DNA of 64,000 nucleotides, from contig JAEUVO010000076.1 of assembly GCA_016786885.1 (NCBI GenBank), positions 55,764 to 119,763 on the forward strand, in the 5' to 3' direction. The position numbers and the translations under genes were made by a program. The DNA comes from Chitinophagaceae bacterium (GTDB lineage: Bacteria; Bacteroidota; Bacteroidia; Chitinophagales; Chitinophagaceae). Positions 18,565 to 27,582 of the stretch are shown here, piece by piece. Under the pieces are notes generated by a model. The model did not search any database. It was not told the DNA's origin and was given only the letters and a program-made list of their open reading frames with translations. The stretch's first letter is position 1; every line of letters begins with the position of its first letter.

Positions 18565-20496
18565 ATGCCTGAGCATTCACACCAACTGGCAGCCATCCTG
18601 TTTGCCGACATTGTCGGCTATACGGCTATGATGCAGGAAAATGAGGAAGCGGCAGTGGAAAAGATCAACCGCTTCCGGGAAGTGGTGGAACTTGTAGCCG
18701 AAGAGCTAAATGGCAAAATCATACAATACTATGGAGATGGCTCGTTGTTGCTTTTCCAAAGCTCTACGGATGCAGCAGAATTTGCCAAATTGTTACAGGA
18801 AGATCTGCAGAATGAGCCCAGGGTGCCGGTACGGATCGGTATTCACATGGGTGATGTATTGGTGCATAGCGGGAATATTTTTGGAGATGTGGTCAATATT
18901 GCTTCCCGTATTCAGGCCCTGGCTCCGGTGGGAGGGATCTATATCTCCGAAATGGTATACCGGAATATTGCGAATAAGAAGGAATTAGAATCTGTTTTCA
19001 TCAGGGAAGAAAAATTAAAAAATGTAAAAATACCGGTCAGGATCTACGAGATACTTACTGCGGGAAGCCAGCCGTTTGTACATCATCCGGCGTCTGCTGA
19101 TGAACCGCTGCTCACTTCCACTCTTGCAAAAAGCATCGCCGTGCTGCCTTTTGCCAACCTGAGCAGCGATCCGGAACAAGATTATTTTAGTGATGGGTTA
19201 ACAGAGGATATTATCACACAATTATCCAAGATCAGGGCTTATAAAGTGATCTCCCGTACTTCGGTGATGCAATATAAAAATTCACCAAAATCAATAAAGC
19301 AGATAGGTAAAGACCTTGGGGTTGCACTTGTAATGGAAGGCAGTGTGCAACGGCATGGCGACCAGGTTCGTATTACTGCACAGCTGATCAATGCCATTAC
19401 CGATGAACATATCTGGGCTGATTCTTACGACAGACCGTTGATTGATATCTTCTCTATCCAGCGGGAAGTAGCCCTGGCCATTGCAGCCGTATTGAATACT
19501 ACGTTATCACATAAGGAAACAAGGGAACTGGATTATATACCCACATCAGACCTGCAGGCTTATGATTATTATCTCCGCGGCAAATTACTGATGGAAAACA
19601 GGAATAAGACCGACCTGCTGACAGCAAGAGAACATTTTACACAAGCTGTCAACCTGGATAAAACTTTTGCCATTGCATATTCCGGCCTTGCCGACACCTA
19701 TTTACTTTCTTCCTTTCGTGGATATGAAGATCCCGTAATGACCTTATGGCAGGCAAAAAAACATATCGATACTGCTTCAAGTCTTGATTCATTTTCCGGT
19801 GAGACCCAGGCATCGCTGGGTTATTGGTATTTCCAGAGCTTTGACTGGCATGCTGCAGAGATCACTTATCGCAGGTCGATCAGTTTGAATGCGAACCAGT
19901 CAAACGTTTACCTGTGGCTTGCCATACTGCTACAGGCAAAAGGTGAGCATGAAGAGGCATTGAAAGTATATGATATGGGCGCTGAGATAAATCCCATGTG
20001 GGATTTCTTATTGAAAAACAAGATCATCGCATTGGTGAATAACAATAACAAAGAAGCGGCCCTTGAATTGCAGCAAAAACTTATTGATAAAGCCCCGTCT
20101 GGTGGTCAGTTGAAAAGAAAAAGATATGAGGAACTTTCCCGCTTGTACTGGACCTTTAACGATAAGGAAGAGGCGATAGCTGCCGCAAAAAAATCAGGCG
20201 ATCTTGGATTGATCAAATTCTATACAGATGGTGACCATTCCTTATTGGAAAAAAGACAGGATGATCACTATAATAACTTCAGATTGCGCAGCGAATACAT
20301 CTCGCAGTTCTGGATGGGACTAGATTATGCTCATGCAGGTGCCAGGGAAAAGGCATTGGAATGTTTTAATAATGCGATTGCACTGAAAGAAGCCGGCATT
20401 GCATTGTTGCTCATCCGTGATTTTGAATTTTTGAATATCAAATACCTGAGCATGGCACTCATCACCAGAAAGGTGAAGCAACTGATCAATTTTTAA
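18565..20496 (+). CDS. class III nucleotidyl cyclase domain - FlgO/TolB-like - TPR protein
   Basis: A 643-residue three-part cytoplasmic protein. Residues 8-165 are a class III adenylate/guanylate cyclase domain with metal aspartates D15 (FADIVGYT) and D58 (YYGDGS) and transition-state residues N111 and R115 (DVVNIASRI). The usual base-selecting Lys four residues before D58 is Gln54. Residues about 188-330 match the FlgO/TolB-N-like module (SIAVLPFANLSSDPEQDYFSDGLTEDI), and residues 340-640 form TPR-like repeats. This architecture is common among bacterial cyclases of unknown input. Whether it makes cAMP, cGMP or nothing cannot be read here. No cNMP-binding protein is seen nearby. Divergent transcription from the histidine kinase hints at a shared control region. 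Confidence 0.88.
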   Translation: MPEHSHQLAAILFADIVGYTAMMQENEEAAVEKINRFREVVELVAEELNGKIIQYYGDGSLLLFQSSTDAAEFAKLLQEDLQNEPRVPVRIGIHMGDVLVHSGNIFGDVVNIASRIQALAPVGGIYISEMVYRNIANKKELESVFIREEKLKNVKIPVRIYEILTAGSQPFVHHPASADEPLLTSTLAKSIAVLPFANLSSDPEQDYFSDGLTEDIITQLSKIRAYKVISRTSVMQYKNSPKSIKQIGKDLGVALVMEGSVQRHGDQVRITAQLINAITDEHIWADSYDRPLIDIFSIQREVALAIAAVLNTTLSHKETRELDYIPTSDLQAYDYYLRGKLLMENRNKTDLLTAREHFTQAVNLDKTFAIAYSGLADTYLLSSFRGYEDPVMTLWQAKKHIDTASSLDSFSGETQASLGYWYFQSFDWHAAEITYRRSISLNANQSNVYLWLAILLQAKGEHEEALKVYDMGAEINPMWDFLLKNKIIALVNNNNKEAALELQQKLIDKAPSGGQLKRKRYEELSRLYWTFNDKEEAIAAAKKSGDLGLIKFYTDGDHSLLEKRQDDHYNNFRLRSEYISQFWMGLDYAHAGAREKALECFNNAIALKEAGIALLLIRDFEFLNIKYLSMALITRKVKQLINF

Positions 20497-20582
20497 TGAA
20501 AAGCTGATCGGTACACCATTGCTATGCCTGGCTTGTTAACGGAATTTTTCTCCCAAAAATTTCTTTTTCTTATATATCTGGT

Positions 20583-20590
20583 TAATTTTG
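20583..20590 (+). promoter_or_regulatory. possible -7 element (TAATTTTG)
   Basis: TAATTTTG fits TAnnTTTG and lies 35 bases before the DNRLRE lipoprotein start. TTC, not TTG, stands at the expected -33 spacing, so the match is partial. Confidence 0.35.
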
Positions 20591-20624
20591 CCAGACTAAA
20601 AAAACTAACAGGTTTTGTTATTCT

Positions 20625-21614
20625 ATGAAAATTAAAAAAGTACTAATGAAAACTAATCTCTTTGTAGCAGCCTCTCTGTTTCTTATTATGGCTGCCGGTT
20701 GCAAGAAAATCAAATTAAACAAGGTGCCAATTGCTGATGCTGGACCAGCTCAGACAATTCAGTTGCAAACTGATTCCATAATACTTACCGGAAACGGAAC
20801 AGATGAAGATGGAACTATTATGGGTTATTTGTGGAGTAAGTTAGCAGGTCCGAATATACCCGCTATTCATACTCCCGCCTCTGCCTCTACAAGAGTAACA
20901 GGTATGATTGCTGGTGTGTATCGTTTTCAACTAATGGTAGTGGATGATGACGGAGCTACCGGTTTGGATACGGTGTCTGTAACAATTTTACCGGCTCAAC
21001 TAACAACAGTAACTATGCAACCTGGCACAGACGGGCAGGATGCACTGGTTATTACAAAGGACGGTGATAATACATCTCCCAATCTTAACATAGGTCAGCA
21101 TACTGAATTGGTTTATTCCAAATGGACATATGGCGGGCAGGGTTTTGGTGAAGGAGCGATGCGTTCTTATATAAGGTTTGCTGCAGTTTCATCCATACCT
21201 GCCAATGCAGAGATACTCTCTGCAAAACTCTCTTTGTATGGTGTTGCCAGCAGTGGATTCACACCGGAAGGTAATTCGCATTTCCCCGGTTCTCCTTATG
21301 GATCAGGACCGGATAATCCGGGCTGGATAAAAAGAGTAACCTCAAACTGGGAAGAAGCAACCATTACCTGGAATAATAAGCCGGGAACAGTAGATGCCGG
21401 CCAGGCTTCAATTCCCGGAACAACTACTCAGTGGAATTTTAATGCAACGGATATTGATGTAACAGATATGGTAAGAACTATGGTGTCTACAAACAGTAAT
21501 TATGGTTTCTGCCTTACACTTCAGAATGAAGCAATATACAGAAATGTGATATTCGCCAGCAGTGAAGCTACTGATGCTGCCCGCAGGCCAAAGCTGGTAG
21601 TGGTTTATCGTTAG
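20625..21614 (+). CDS. DNRLRE-domain lipoprotein with N-terminal PKD-like domain
   Basis: A 329-residue exported lipoprotein. The signal ends in a lipobox LIMAAGC (Cys26). An alternative start is ATG 20646. Residues 33-125 form a PKD-like beta domain (ADAGPAQTIQLQTDSIILTGNGTDEDG ... WSKLAGP). Residues about 130-329 match the DNRLRE module, a carbohydrate-binding-like beta sandwich. It is recognised by KWTYGGQGFGEGAMRSYIRF, SAKLSLYG, TWNNKPG, DVTDMVR and the end RRPKLVVVYR. It is probably displayed on the outer membrane and may bind glycans or stabilise surface layers. A clear terminator follows. Confidence 0.85.
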   Translation: MKIKKVLMKTNLFVAASLFLIMAAGCKKIKLNKVPIADAGPAQTIQLQTDSIILTGNGTDEDGTIMGYLWSKLAGPNIPAIHTPASASTRVTGMIAGVYRFQLMVVDDDGATGLDTVSVTILPAQLTTVTMQPGTDGQDALVITKDGDNTSPNLNIGQHTELVYSKWTYGGQGFGEGAMRSYIRFAAVSSIPANAEILSAKLSLYGVASSGFTPEGNSHFPGSPYGSGPDNPGWIKRVTSNWEEATITWNNKPGTVDAGQASIPGTTTQWNFNATDIDVTDMVRTMVSTNSNYGFCLTLQNEAIYRNVIFASSEATDAARRPKLVVVYR

Positions 21615-21632
21615 TAATATTATTTCTAAGAG

Positions 21633-21668
21633 GTTTGCTGGCTGGCAACAGTTCAGCAAACTTTTTTT
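21633..21668 (+). terminator. terminator of the DNRLRE lipoprotein gene
   Basis: Stem GTTTGCTG / CAGCAAAC with a 13-base loop, followed by seven T. It touches the stop codon of the convergent DUF695-RraB gene. Confidence 0.75.
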
Positions 21669-22476
21669 ATTTCACCACCACTGTTTCCCATCCATCATAA
21701 TCACCTTTACATTTTTTAGCTTCCTCTTTTAAAGAAAGAGTGAGTTGGTTGATGGATGCAAGATCAACCCTGTCGGTTCTTGATATATGTACTGTAAACG
21801 GGAATGATGCATTTCCTCCTTTTTCCTTTGCTTCGATCCTGAATTTTTTACTCACCGCATAATACACAAAACATTCCCTGTCAGCTTCGGATTTAAAATA
21901 AAGCCAGTGATCAACTTGTCTAGGTGTATCCAGTCTGTCACCGGCTTTCTGCAATCGCATTACCACTTTCTGGTTGCTTATGTATTCTATTGTTTCTTCA
22001 TTGGGGTAAAGAAAGCTGAGATAAGCATTCCAGCCCATATCTTCCTTGATAAGAAAGGCAGGAGTGTAACCGGGATAACGTTTGGTAATAAGGTTTATCA
22101 CCTCTTGTTTTAGTCCGATAGTATCAGTTACATAGAAATAGTCTTTGCGTTCACACTGGTAAGCAAAAGTGCCAGCCAGTGTGTTTCTTTTCAGCCGGTT
22201 TACCAATGCCACAATTGAATCGGATATTTTATTGAGTGTGGCAAAAGCCAGCGGGGCAGGAAGACCTTCATTACTGCAATTTTTAAATTTCACCCCGGCA
22301 GCAAATAAAAAAGTCTTGCTGTTGTCTGGTGCAATTTTTTTCAAGTCCATATTGACCAAAGTACTGCCAGGCCCTTTTTCATAGGTGGCGAGGTAAGTTT
22401 CCCAATAACTGCCATCCTGTGCTGATAAATTGTACTGACACAGAAAAAAGCTCAAAAGAAGTACTGTTATTTTCAT
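21667..22476 (-). CDS. exported DUF695 - RraB-domain protein
   Basis: A 269-residue protein. ATG 22476 is chosen because it yields a clean signal peptide (MKITVLLLSFFLCQYNLSAQ); a GTG at 22509 would add 11 residues in front. Residues about 25-120 resemble DUF695 (SYWETYLATYEKGPGSTLVNMD ... FLFAAGVKF). Residues about 180-262 resemble the regulator of RNase E activity B fold (RLDTPRQVDHWLYF, then DRECFVYY). RraB proteins normally bind RNase E in the cytoplasm. The signal peptide makes that role unlikely here, so the domain may have been recruited for another protein interaction. The domain calls rest on remembered family patterns and should be treated as moderate. Confidence 0.7.
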   Translation of the reverse strand: MKITVLLLSFFLCQYNLSAQDGSYWETYLATYEKGPGSTLVNMDLKKIAPDNSKTFLFAAGVKFKNCSNEGLPAPLAFATLNKISDSIVALVNRLKRNTLAGTFAYQCERKDYFYVTDTIGLKQEVINLITKRYPGYTPAFLIKEDMGWNAYLSFLYPNEETIEYISNQKVVMRLQKAGDRLDTPRQVDHWLYFKSEADRECFVYYAVSKKFRIEAKEKGGNASFPFTVHISRTDRVDLASINQLTLSLKEEAKKCKGDYDGWETVVVK

Positions 22477-22740
22477 TGCGGCGTGAAGGTATAGAGAAGA
22501 GAAGATCACCCTTCATTTTTGAAAGGGATTTAGGTTTTTGTTAAGGGCTATGAGGAGTAGAACTGGTAAAGAATCAATAGCGATATTTTTTTTAGCCAGC
22601 TACTCGCCACTTTTTTTACCCATCTTTCTTCCCACATTTTTAACCCATCATTGTGAATAACTGCCTGTTAGCCAAATCATCTTTTATAGGCCTTTAGCTT
22701 AAATTCGCCGCTGACTTAACAATTACTTAAACAGAAAACC

Positions 22741-25700
22741 GTGAGATTAAAGAGTTTAGAAATCAAGGGCTTTAAGAGTTTTGCTGATAAAACTATTGTC
22801 AATTTCGACGACAATATCACCGGCATTGTGGGCCCGAATGGCTGTGGTAAATCAAATATTGTGGATAGCATCCGCTGGGTGATAGGTGAGCAAAAGATCA
22901 GCCACCTGCGGAGTGAGAACCTGGACAGCCTTGTCTTCAACGGGTCTAAAACCCGTAGTGCCAGCGGCCTTGCTGAGGTAAGCCTTACGTTTGAAAATAC
23001 CCGGAACCTGCTGCCTACTGAGTTCAGTACCGTGACAGTTACCCGTAAATTTTATAAAAGCGGCGAAAGTGAATATCGCCTGAATGATGTGCAATGCCGC
23101 CTGAAGGATATCCAGAATCTCTTCATGGATACCGGTATCAGCACCGACAGTTATGCCATCATTGCTCTTGATATGGTGGACGACCTGATCAAAGATAAAG
23201 ACAACAGCCGCCGGAAAATGCTTGAGCAGGCAGCCGGTATTTCCATCTACAAAACCCGCAAAAAAGAAGCTAAATCAAAACTGGAAGCTACAGAACAGGA
23301 TCTGGCCCGTATTGAGGACCTGCTGTTCGAGATCAACAACCAGTTGAAAGCTTTGGAAAGCCAGGCAAAAAAGGCAGAAAAATACCATGAGATAAAGAAA
23401 GATTACCGGGAGATCAGCATCGAATTGGCAAAAGCTTCCTTGGAAGGGTTTAACCTTACTTACAAAGAGCTGAACGAACAGAACGATGTGGAGACAAATA
23501 AGAAACATAAACTGGAAGCCGAAATAGGTACAAGAGAGGCTGAATTAGAACAGGAGAAACTGGCCTTTGTAGAAAAAGAAAGACAATTGCAAAGCATGCA
23601 ACATGCTTTCAACGAAATGTTGCAGACTGTTCGCAGTAAAGAAAATGATAAGAACCTGTCTGCTCAGCGGCTGGAACACTTGCAGGAAAAAGAAGACAAC
23701 CTGAAAGAATTTTTAGTGAAAGCTGAAGGGCAGTTGAAGGGTATTGAGGAAAGTATTGGCTTTACTAACCAGCAGGTGCAGGATGAAGAAAAATCGTTGG
23801 AACTACTGAGTGAACAATTGGCACAGTTGAACAACGAAGTAAATGCAAAGAGAGAAGTACTGGATGAAAAACGTCGTATGCTGGATAATCTACGCAATGA
23901 ATACCAGCAGATTCAGCGAAGCCAGTTTGATGCAGAGAAAAAAGTGGCAGTAGCTGATACCTCAGTGCAAAATTTACAAAGAGTCATCCACCAGATAGAA
24001 GAGGAGAGGGTACAACGGGAAGAACAGCGTCACCACCTTGACAGTGACAGGATGCTGAAAGAAAAAGAACTGAGTATTAAAAAGGTAGACCTGGAACAAT
24101 TGCAACAGCACCAGGAAAATACCAAGGAGCAAATATTGCAGACGCAGGCTGTTCTTGACGGGCTGCGCAATAACCTGGCAGATGAAAACCGGAAACTGGA
24201 TGCAAAAAAGAATGAGCATGACCTGTTGAAGAGCATGATCGATTCTATGGAAGGTTATCCTGATTCTGTTAAATTCTTACATAACAACAACAACTGGAAT
24301 CATAGTTCTCCTATTCTTTCTGATGTGCTGTATGTTAATGAAGAATACAGGACGGCTCTTGAGAATGTGCTTGAACCATACCTGAGTTATTATGTGGTAA
24401 ATGATCTGCAGGAAGGTTTGCAAGCCGTTCACCTGCTTGATGAGAATAAAAAAGGTAAAGCCAATTTCTTCTTACTGGATAAAGTGAATGATGGGGCCGC
24501 AGGAATATCTTCTCACCAATTAGAAGGGGCTATACCTGCATTGAGTGTGGTGGAAGTGGATGAGAAGTACCGTAAGCTGGCTGAACATTTGTTGGGCAAT
24601 GTATTTATTGCGGACAGTGAAGATGCGCTGCAAAACAGTAATGGTTTTGTAGTGATAGAGAAACATGGCAAGTATGTAAAAGGAAAATATTCGCTGACTG
24701 GTGGCAGTGTGGGCCTGATCGAAGGAAAGAAAATAGGCCGTGCAAAGAACCTCGAAAAATTACAGGATGAAATTGGTGCACAGGATGCAATTGTAGAAGT
24801 CCTGAGAGCTGAGATACAAGCAAGACATAATGAAGTGATCGCCTTTAATGAAGACCTGAGGGAAACTGCTATTCGGGAAACAGAAAGGGAGATACAGCAA
24901 CTGACCAATGAAACTTTCTCACTGCATAACAAACTGGAGAATCTGCATTCCATGCAGACCAATAGTCAGCATCGCCTGGAAGAACTGAACCTGCAAATGC
25001 AGCAAACACTAAGTTCTGTGGAAGGTGTACGTAACCAGTTAACAGAATATAATGAATTGTTGCAGGCCAATTCTGCAAAACTGGCCGAAGCGGACGAAGC
25101 TTTCAAAGTAACTGAAGCAGATTATAACGAAGCTACCCGGCAGTACAATGAATTCAACCTGAATGTAACAAAGCAACATAGTAAGATCGCCGGGTTACGA
25201 CAAGAACTTGATTTCAAAAACAATCAATTAAGTGATCTGCGTCAGCAAATTGAGAATAATACTAACCAATTAGCTGATACAGGTAGCAATATTGAACAGT
25301 CTGCTCAATCGCTGAAAGATATTGAAGAGGCGCTATTGGAATTGATGAGAAGAAAGGACGAAGAGGAGCAAAGTTTAAATGAAGCCGATCAGGCCTATTA
25401 CAACTTCCGCAACCAGTTGAGCGAAAAAGAAAGTGCCATCCGTCACCAGGTGAAGGAAAAAGAACAGATAGAATACTTATTGGCAGCCATTAAGGACAAA
25501 CTCAATGAATTGAAACTGCAATTGGCCGGCATGAAAGAAAGGCTGAATGTGGAATTCAGGATCAACCTAGAAGATATTCTCGGAGAAGCAAGATCAGGAG
25601 AGATAGCTGTAGAAGAATTGCAGGAGAAAGCTGATCGAATGAAAAAGCGTTTGGAGAACCTGGGTGAGGTAAATCCGACTGCGATAGAAGCTTTCACCGA

Positions 25701-26277
25701 GATGAAGAAACGGTATGATTTCATCGTAGAACAGAAAACAGATCTGGTAAATGCAAAAGACAGTTTATTGAAGACCATTGAGGAAGTAGAGGCTACCGCA
25801 AACCAGAAATTCCTTGAGACATTCAACCAGGTAAGAGAGAATTTCCAGAAGGTATTTAAGACCCTTTTTACAGAAGATGACCAGGCAGATCTTGTACTGG
25901 AAGATCCTGAGAACCTGGCCGACAGCGGCATAGATGTTATTGCCAAACCTAAAGGGAAACGTCCTTCTTCATTAACACAATTAAGCGGTGGAGAAAGAAC
26001 CCTGACTGCAACAGCGCTGTTGTTTGCGATCTACCTGATAAAGCCTGCACCATTCTGTATACTGGATGAGGTAGATGCACCGCTGGATGATGCCAACGTA
26101 GGTAAGTTCACCAATATGATCCGCCAGTTCAGTGATAACTCTCAGTTCATCATCGTTACCCACAATAAAATGACCATGAGCACAGTGGATGTGATCTATG
26201 GGGTAACCATGCAGGAGCCTGGTGTAAGTAAACTGGTGAGTGTGGACTTCAGGAATTTGGAGCAGAACCAGAATTAG
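22741..26277 (+). CDS. smc: chromosome segregation ATPase SMC
   Basis: An 1178-residue SMC protein, the core of bacterial condensin that loops and organises the chromosome. It starts at GTG. Walker A is GPNGCGKSN (32-40) and the QSR-type loop is near 145. Long coiled coils fill about 165-505 and 680-1020, around a hinge domain at about 515-670 (SMEGYPDSVKFL ... GKYSLTGGSVGL). The head closes with the ABC signature LSGGERTLTATAL, Walker B FCILDEVDAPLDDAN and the switch H in IIVTHNK. Length matches the family. ScpA/ScpB partners are not in this window. A terminator follows. Confidence 0.96.
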   Translation: MRLKSLEIKGFKSFADKTIVNFDDNITGIVGPNGCGKSNIVDSIRWVIGEQKISHLRSENLDSLVFNGSKTRSASGLAEVSLTFENTRNLLPTEFSTVTVTRKFYKSGESEYRLNDVQCRLKDIQNLFMDTGISTDSYAIIALDMVDDLIKDKDNSRRKMLEQAAGISIYKTRKKEAKSKLEATEQDLARIEDLLFEINNQLKALESQAKKAEKYHEIKKDYREISIELAKASLEGFNLTYKELNEQNDVETNKKHKLEAEIGTREAELEQEKLAFVEKERQLQSMQHAFNEMLQTVRSKENDKNLSAQRLEHLQEKEDNLKEFLVKAEGQLKGIEESIGFTNQQVQDEEKSLELLSEQLAQLNNEVNAKREVLDEKRRMLDNLRNEYQQIQRSQFDAEKKVAVADTSVQNLQRVIHQIEEERVQREEQRHHLDSDRMLKEKELSIKKVDLEQLQQHQENTKEQILQTQAVLDGLRNNLADENRKLDAKKNEHDLLKSMIDSMEGYPDSVKFLHNNNNWNHSSPILSDVLYVNEEYRTALENVLEPYLSYYVVNDLQEGLQAVHLLDENKKGKANFFLLDKVNDGAAGISSHQLEGAIPALSVVEVDEKYRKLAEHLLGNVFIADSEDALQNSNGFVVIEKHGKYVKGKYSLTGGSVGLIEGKKIGRAKNLEKLQDEIGAQDAIVEVLRAEIQARHNEVIAFNEDLRETAIRETEREIQQLTNETFSLHNKLENLHSMQTNSQHRLEELNLQMQQTLSSVEGVRNQLTEYNELLQANSAKLAEADEAFKVTEADYNEATRQYNEFNLNVTKQHSKIAGLRQELDFKNNQLSDLRQQIENNTNQLADTGSNIEQSAQSLKDIEEALLELMRRKDEEEQSLNEADQAYYNFRNQLSEKESAIRHQVKEKEQIEYLLAAIKDKLNELKLQLAGMKERLNVEFRINLEDILGEARSGEIAVEELQEKADRMKKRLENLGEVNPTAIEAFTEMKKRYDFIVEQKTDLVNAKDSLLKTIEEVEATANQKFLETFNQVRENFQKVFKTLFTEDDQADLVLEDPENLADSGIDVIAKPKGKRPSSLTQLSGGERTLTATALLFAIYLIKPAPFCILDEVDAPLDDANVGKFTNMIRQFSDNSQFIIVTHNKMTMSTVDVIYGVTMQEPGVSKLVSVDFRNLEQNQN

Positions 26278-26325
26278 TTAGTGGGGAACAGTATGTATTG
26301 AAGTTTGAAATGTTTGAGATATTTG

Positions 26326-26350
26326 AAAGCCCGGTTATGCCGGGCTTTTC
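26326..26350 (+). terminator. terminator after smc
   Basis: Perfect 9-bp stem AAAGCCCGG / CCGGGCTTT with loop TTATG, then TTCTTT. Confidence 0.8.
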
Positions 26351-26373
26351 TTTATAAAAGATATTAATGACTT

Positions 26374-26582
26374 ATGTGTACTATCATCCTGCTCTTCTCT
26401 TCTAATGTCTTTATGACTTTTGCCTCTTCCAGATAAAAATGATACAGGAAGTTATTACATTTATTGTATTCTGTGGCTTTGCTGTTTGGATCATGAAAGA
26501 ACCCTTTCACTGGAGATACCTTGCCAGTTTCACCTTCCTGTCAGGAGCGGTTTACTTTATGTTTAGTAATAGGTTTGGGTAA
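26374..26582 (+). pseudogene. DUF486 / DMT-family small membrane protein, internally deleted and frameshifted
   Basis: Two pieces of one gene can be read in different frames. The first, 26374-26436, encodes MCTIILLFSSNVFMTFA and then a stop, matching the conserved start of DUF486 proteins (xTIILLxxSNVFMTFAWYGHLK). The second runs from CAG 26430 to TAA 26582 and encodes QIKMIQEVITFIVFCGFAVW through MKEPFHWRYLASF to VYFMFSNRFG, the conserved end of the same family (QLKxIQEVITL...). About 60 middle residues of the usual ~110 are missing, and the join shifts the frame. The match is from memory of the family. An alternative is that the second piece is still translated from ATG 26439 (47 residues). 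It lies just after the smc terminator. Confidence 0.8.
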
Positions 26583-26602
26583 ATTCCTAAAACACTATTG
26601 CT

Positions 26603-26866
26603 TTACATATCTGCTGTAAAGGTCTTTTGCTGCTCCCTTTGTTTAGCCCTTCTGTTAAAGTCTGACTTTACTTTGTGTACAACCGCTATAAGACAGAAAT
26701 AGACCCCGCCACATAATAAAAATGCAGCAGCAATAGCCCAAAAATACCAGTCGGTATCTTTCTTTGCTTCAAAGATTGCATAGAAAGTAATTAATGCAAA
26801 TCCAAGAAGAGCTGAAAAACCAATGAGCAGGTTGGAGAAATACTTTTCAGAATGAGAATTTGACAT
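26603..26866 (-). CDS. small two-helix membrane protein, 87 aa
   Basis: An unrecognised protein with two hydrophobic helices, about residues 12-32 (LIGFSALLGFALITFYAIF) and 41-63 (FWAIAAAFLLCGGVYFCLIAV). They are joined by an acidic-basic loop KKDTDW, and a basic tail (KSDFNRRAKQREQQK) follows. The topology is probably N-in/C-in. There are no catalytic motifs. It starts at ATG with no overlap and is transcribed away from the redoxin gene. Related short proteins are often annotated only as membrane proteins. Confidence 0.72.
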   Translation of the reverse strand: MSNSHSEKYFSNLLIGFSALLGFALITFYAIFEAKKDTDWYFWAIAAAFLLCGGVYFCLIAVVHKVKSDFNRRAKQREQQKTFTADM

Positions 26867-26966
26867 GATCGTTATTTTAGTTTAGGGCTAATGGTCTGTA
26901 AAATTAAGAAAAAAATAATGTTCTGTTAATGGTGAATATCCGGCTGGTTTGATTTTATACTAATAG

Positions 26967-26974
26967 TACATTTG
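26967..26974 (+). promoter_or_regulatory. possible -7 element (TACATTTG)
   Basis: TACATTTG fits TAnnTTTG and lies 16 bases before the redoxin start. A TTTG stands 15 bases upstream, shorter than the usual spacing of about 19. Confidence 0.4.
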
Positions 26975-26990
26975 AACTATAAACGGGGGT

Positions 26991-27575
26991 ATGAAAAAAA
27001 CAGTTCTATTTATCGGTCTTTTATTCTCTGTATATCTTTTACCTGGGCAGGAAAAGCCAGAAGGATTATTCATTTCTTCAAAAGCGCCGGATTTTAAAGC
27101 CAAAGATCAAAATGGCAACGAGATCAGACTGAAAGATCTGCTGAAAAAAGGTCAAGTAGTACTTGTTTTTTACAGGGGGCATTGGTGCCCGTATTGCAAT
27201 AAAGCACTGTCGAGATTACAGGATTCACTGCAGCTTATTAAAGATAAAGGAGCTACCCTTATTGCCGTATCACCTGAGAAGCCAGAGAATGTGAACCTGA
27301 CAGTGGAAAAAGTTAAAGCTGAGTTTTCTATTCTCTATGATGAAGGGCTAAAAATCATGAAAGCCTACGATGTGGAATATGAAATGCAGGAGAACACTGT
27401 TACCCGCTACCGTAACGGGGGATTGGATATTGAAAAGATAAACGGGGAAAATGGCAAATACCTGCCAGTACCCGCAGTATATATTATCGACAAAGAATCT
27501 ACCATTACCTTCCGTTTCTTCGAGCCGGATTATAAAAAAAGACCCAGCGTAAAAGAATTATTGGATAACCTGTAG
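26991..27575 (+). CDS. exported redoxin / peroxiredoxin-like protein
   Basis: A 194-residue thioredoxin-fold protein of the AhpC/TSA-redoxin group with a signal peptide (MKKTVLFIGLLFSVYLLPGQ). The fold core is APDFKAKDQNG followed by the active site YRGHWCPYCN, with Cys66 and Cys69 as a CXXC pair. Family members in this group reduce peroxides or disulfides. The exported location suggests it guards envelope proteins. The end contains the cis-Pro loop region (PVPAVYIIDKESTI). The peroxiredoxin PXXXTXXC motif is not seen, so a disulfide reductase role is possible. It stands alone, converging on the methyltransferase gene. Confidence 0.85.
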   Translation: MKKTVLFIGLLFSVYLLPGQEKPEGLFISSKAPDFKAKDQNGNEIRLKDLLKKGQVVLVFYRGHWCPYCNKALSRLQDSLQLIKDKGATLIAVSPEKPENVNLTVEKVKAEFSILYDEGLKIMKAYDVEYEMQENTVTRYRNGGLDIEKINGENGKYLPVPAVYIIDKESTITFRFFEPDYKKRPSVKELLDNL

Positions 27576-27582
27576 GTATCAC

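Noticed and set aside
18347..18580. 77-codon frame on the minus strand in the kinase/cyclase intergenic region
   Set aside because: It overlaps the divergent promoter region and the start of the cyclase gene. Its composition is AT-biased and it has no family-like features.
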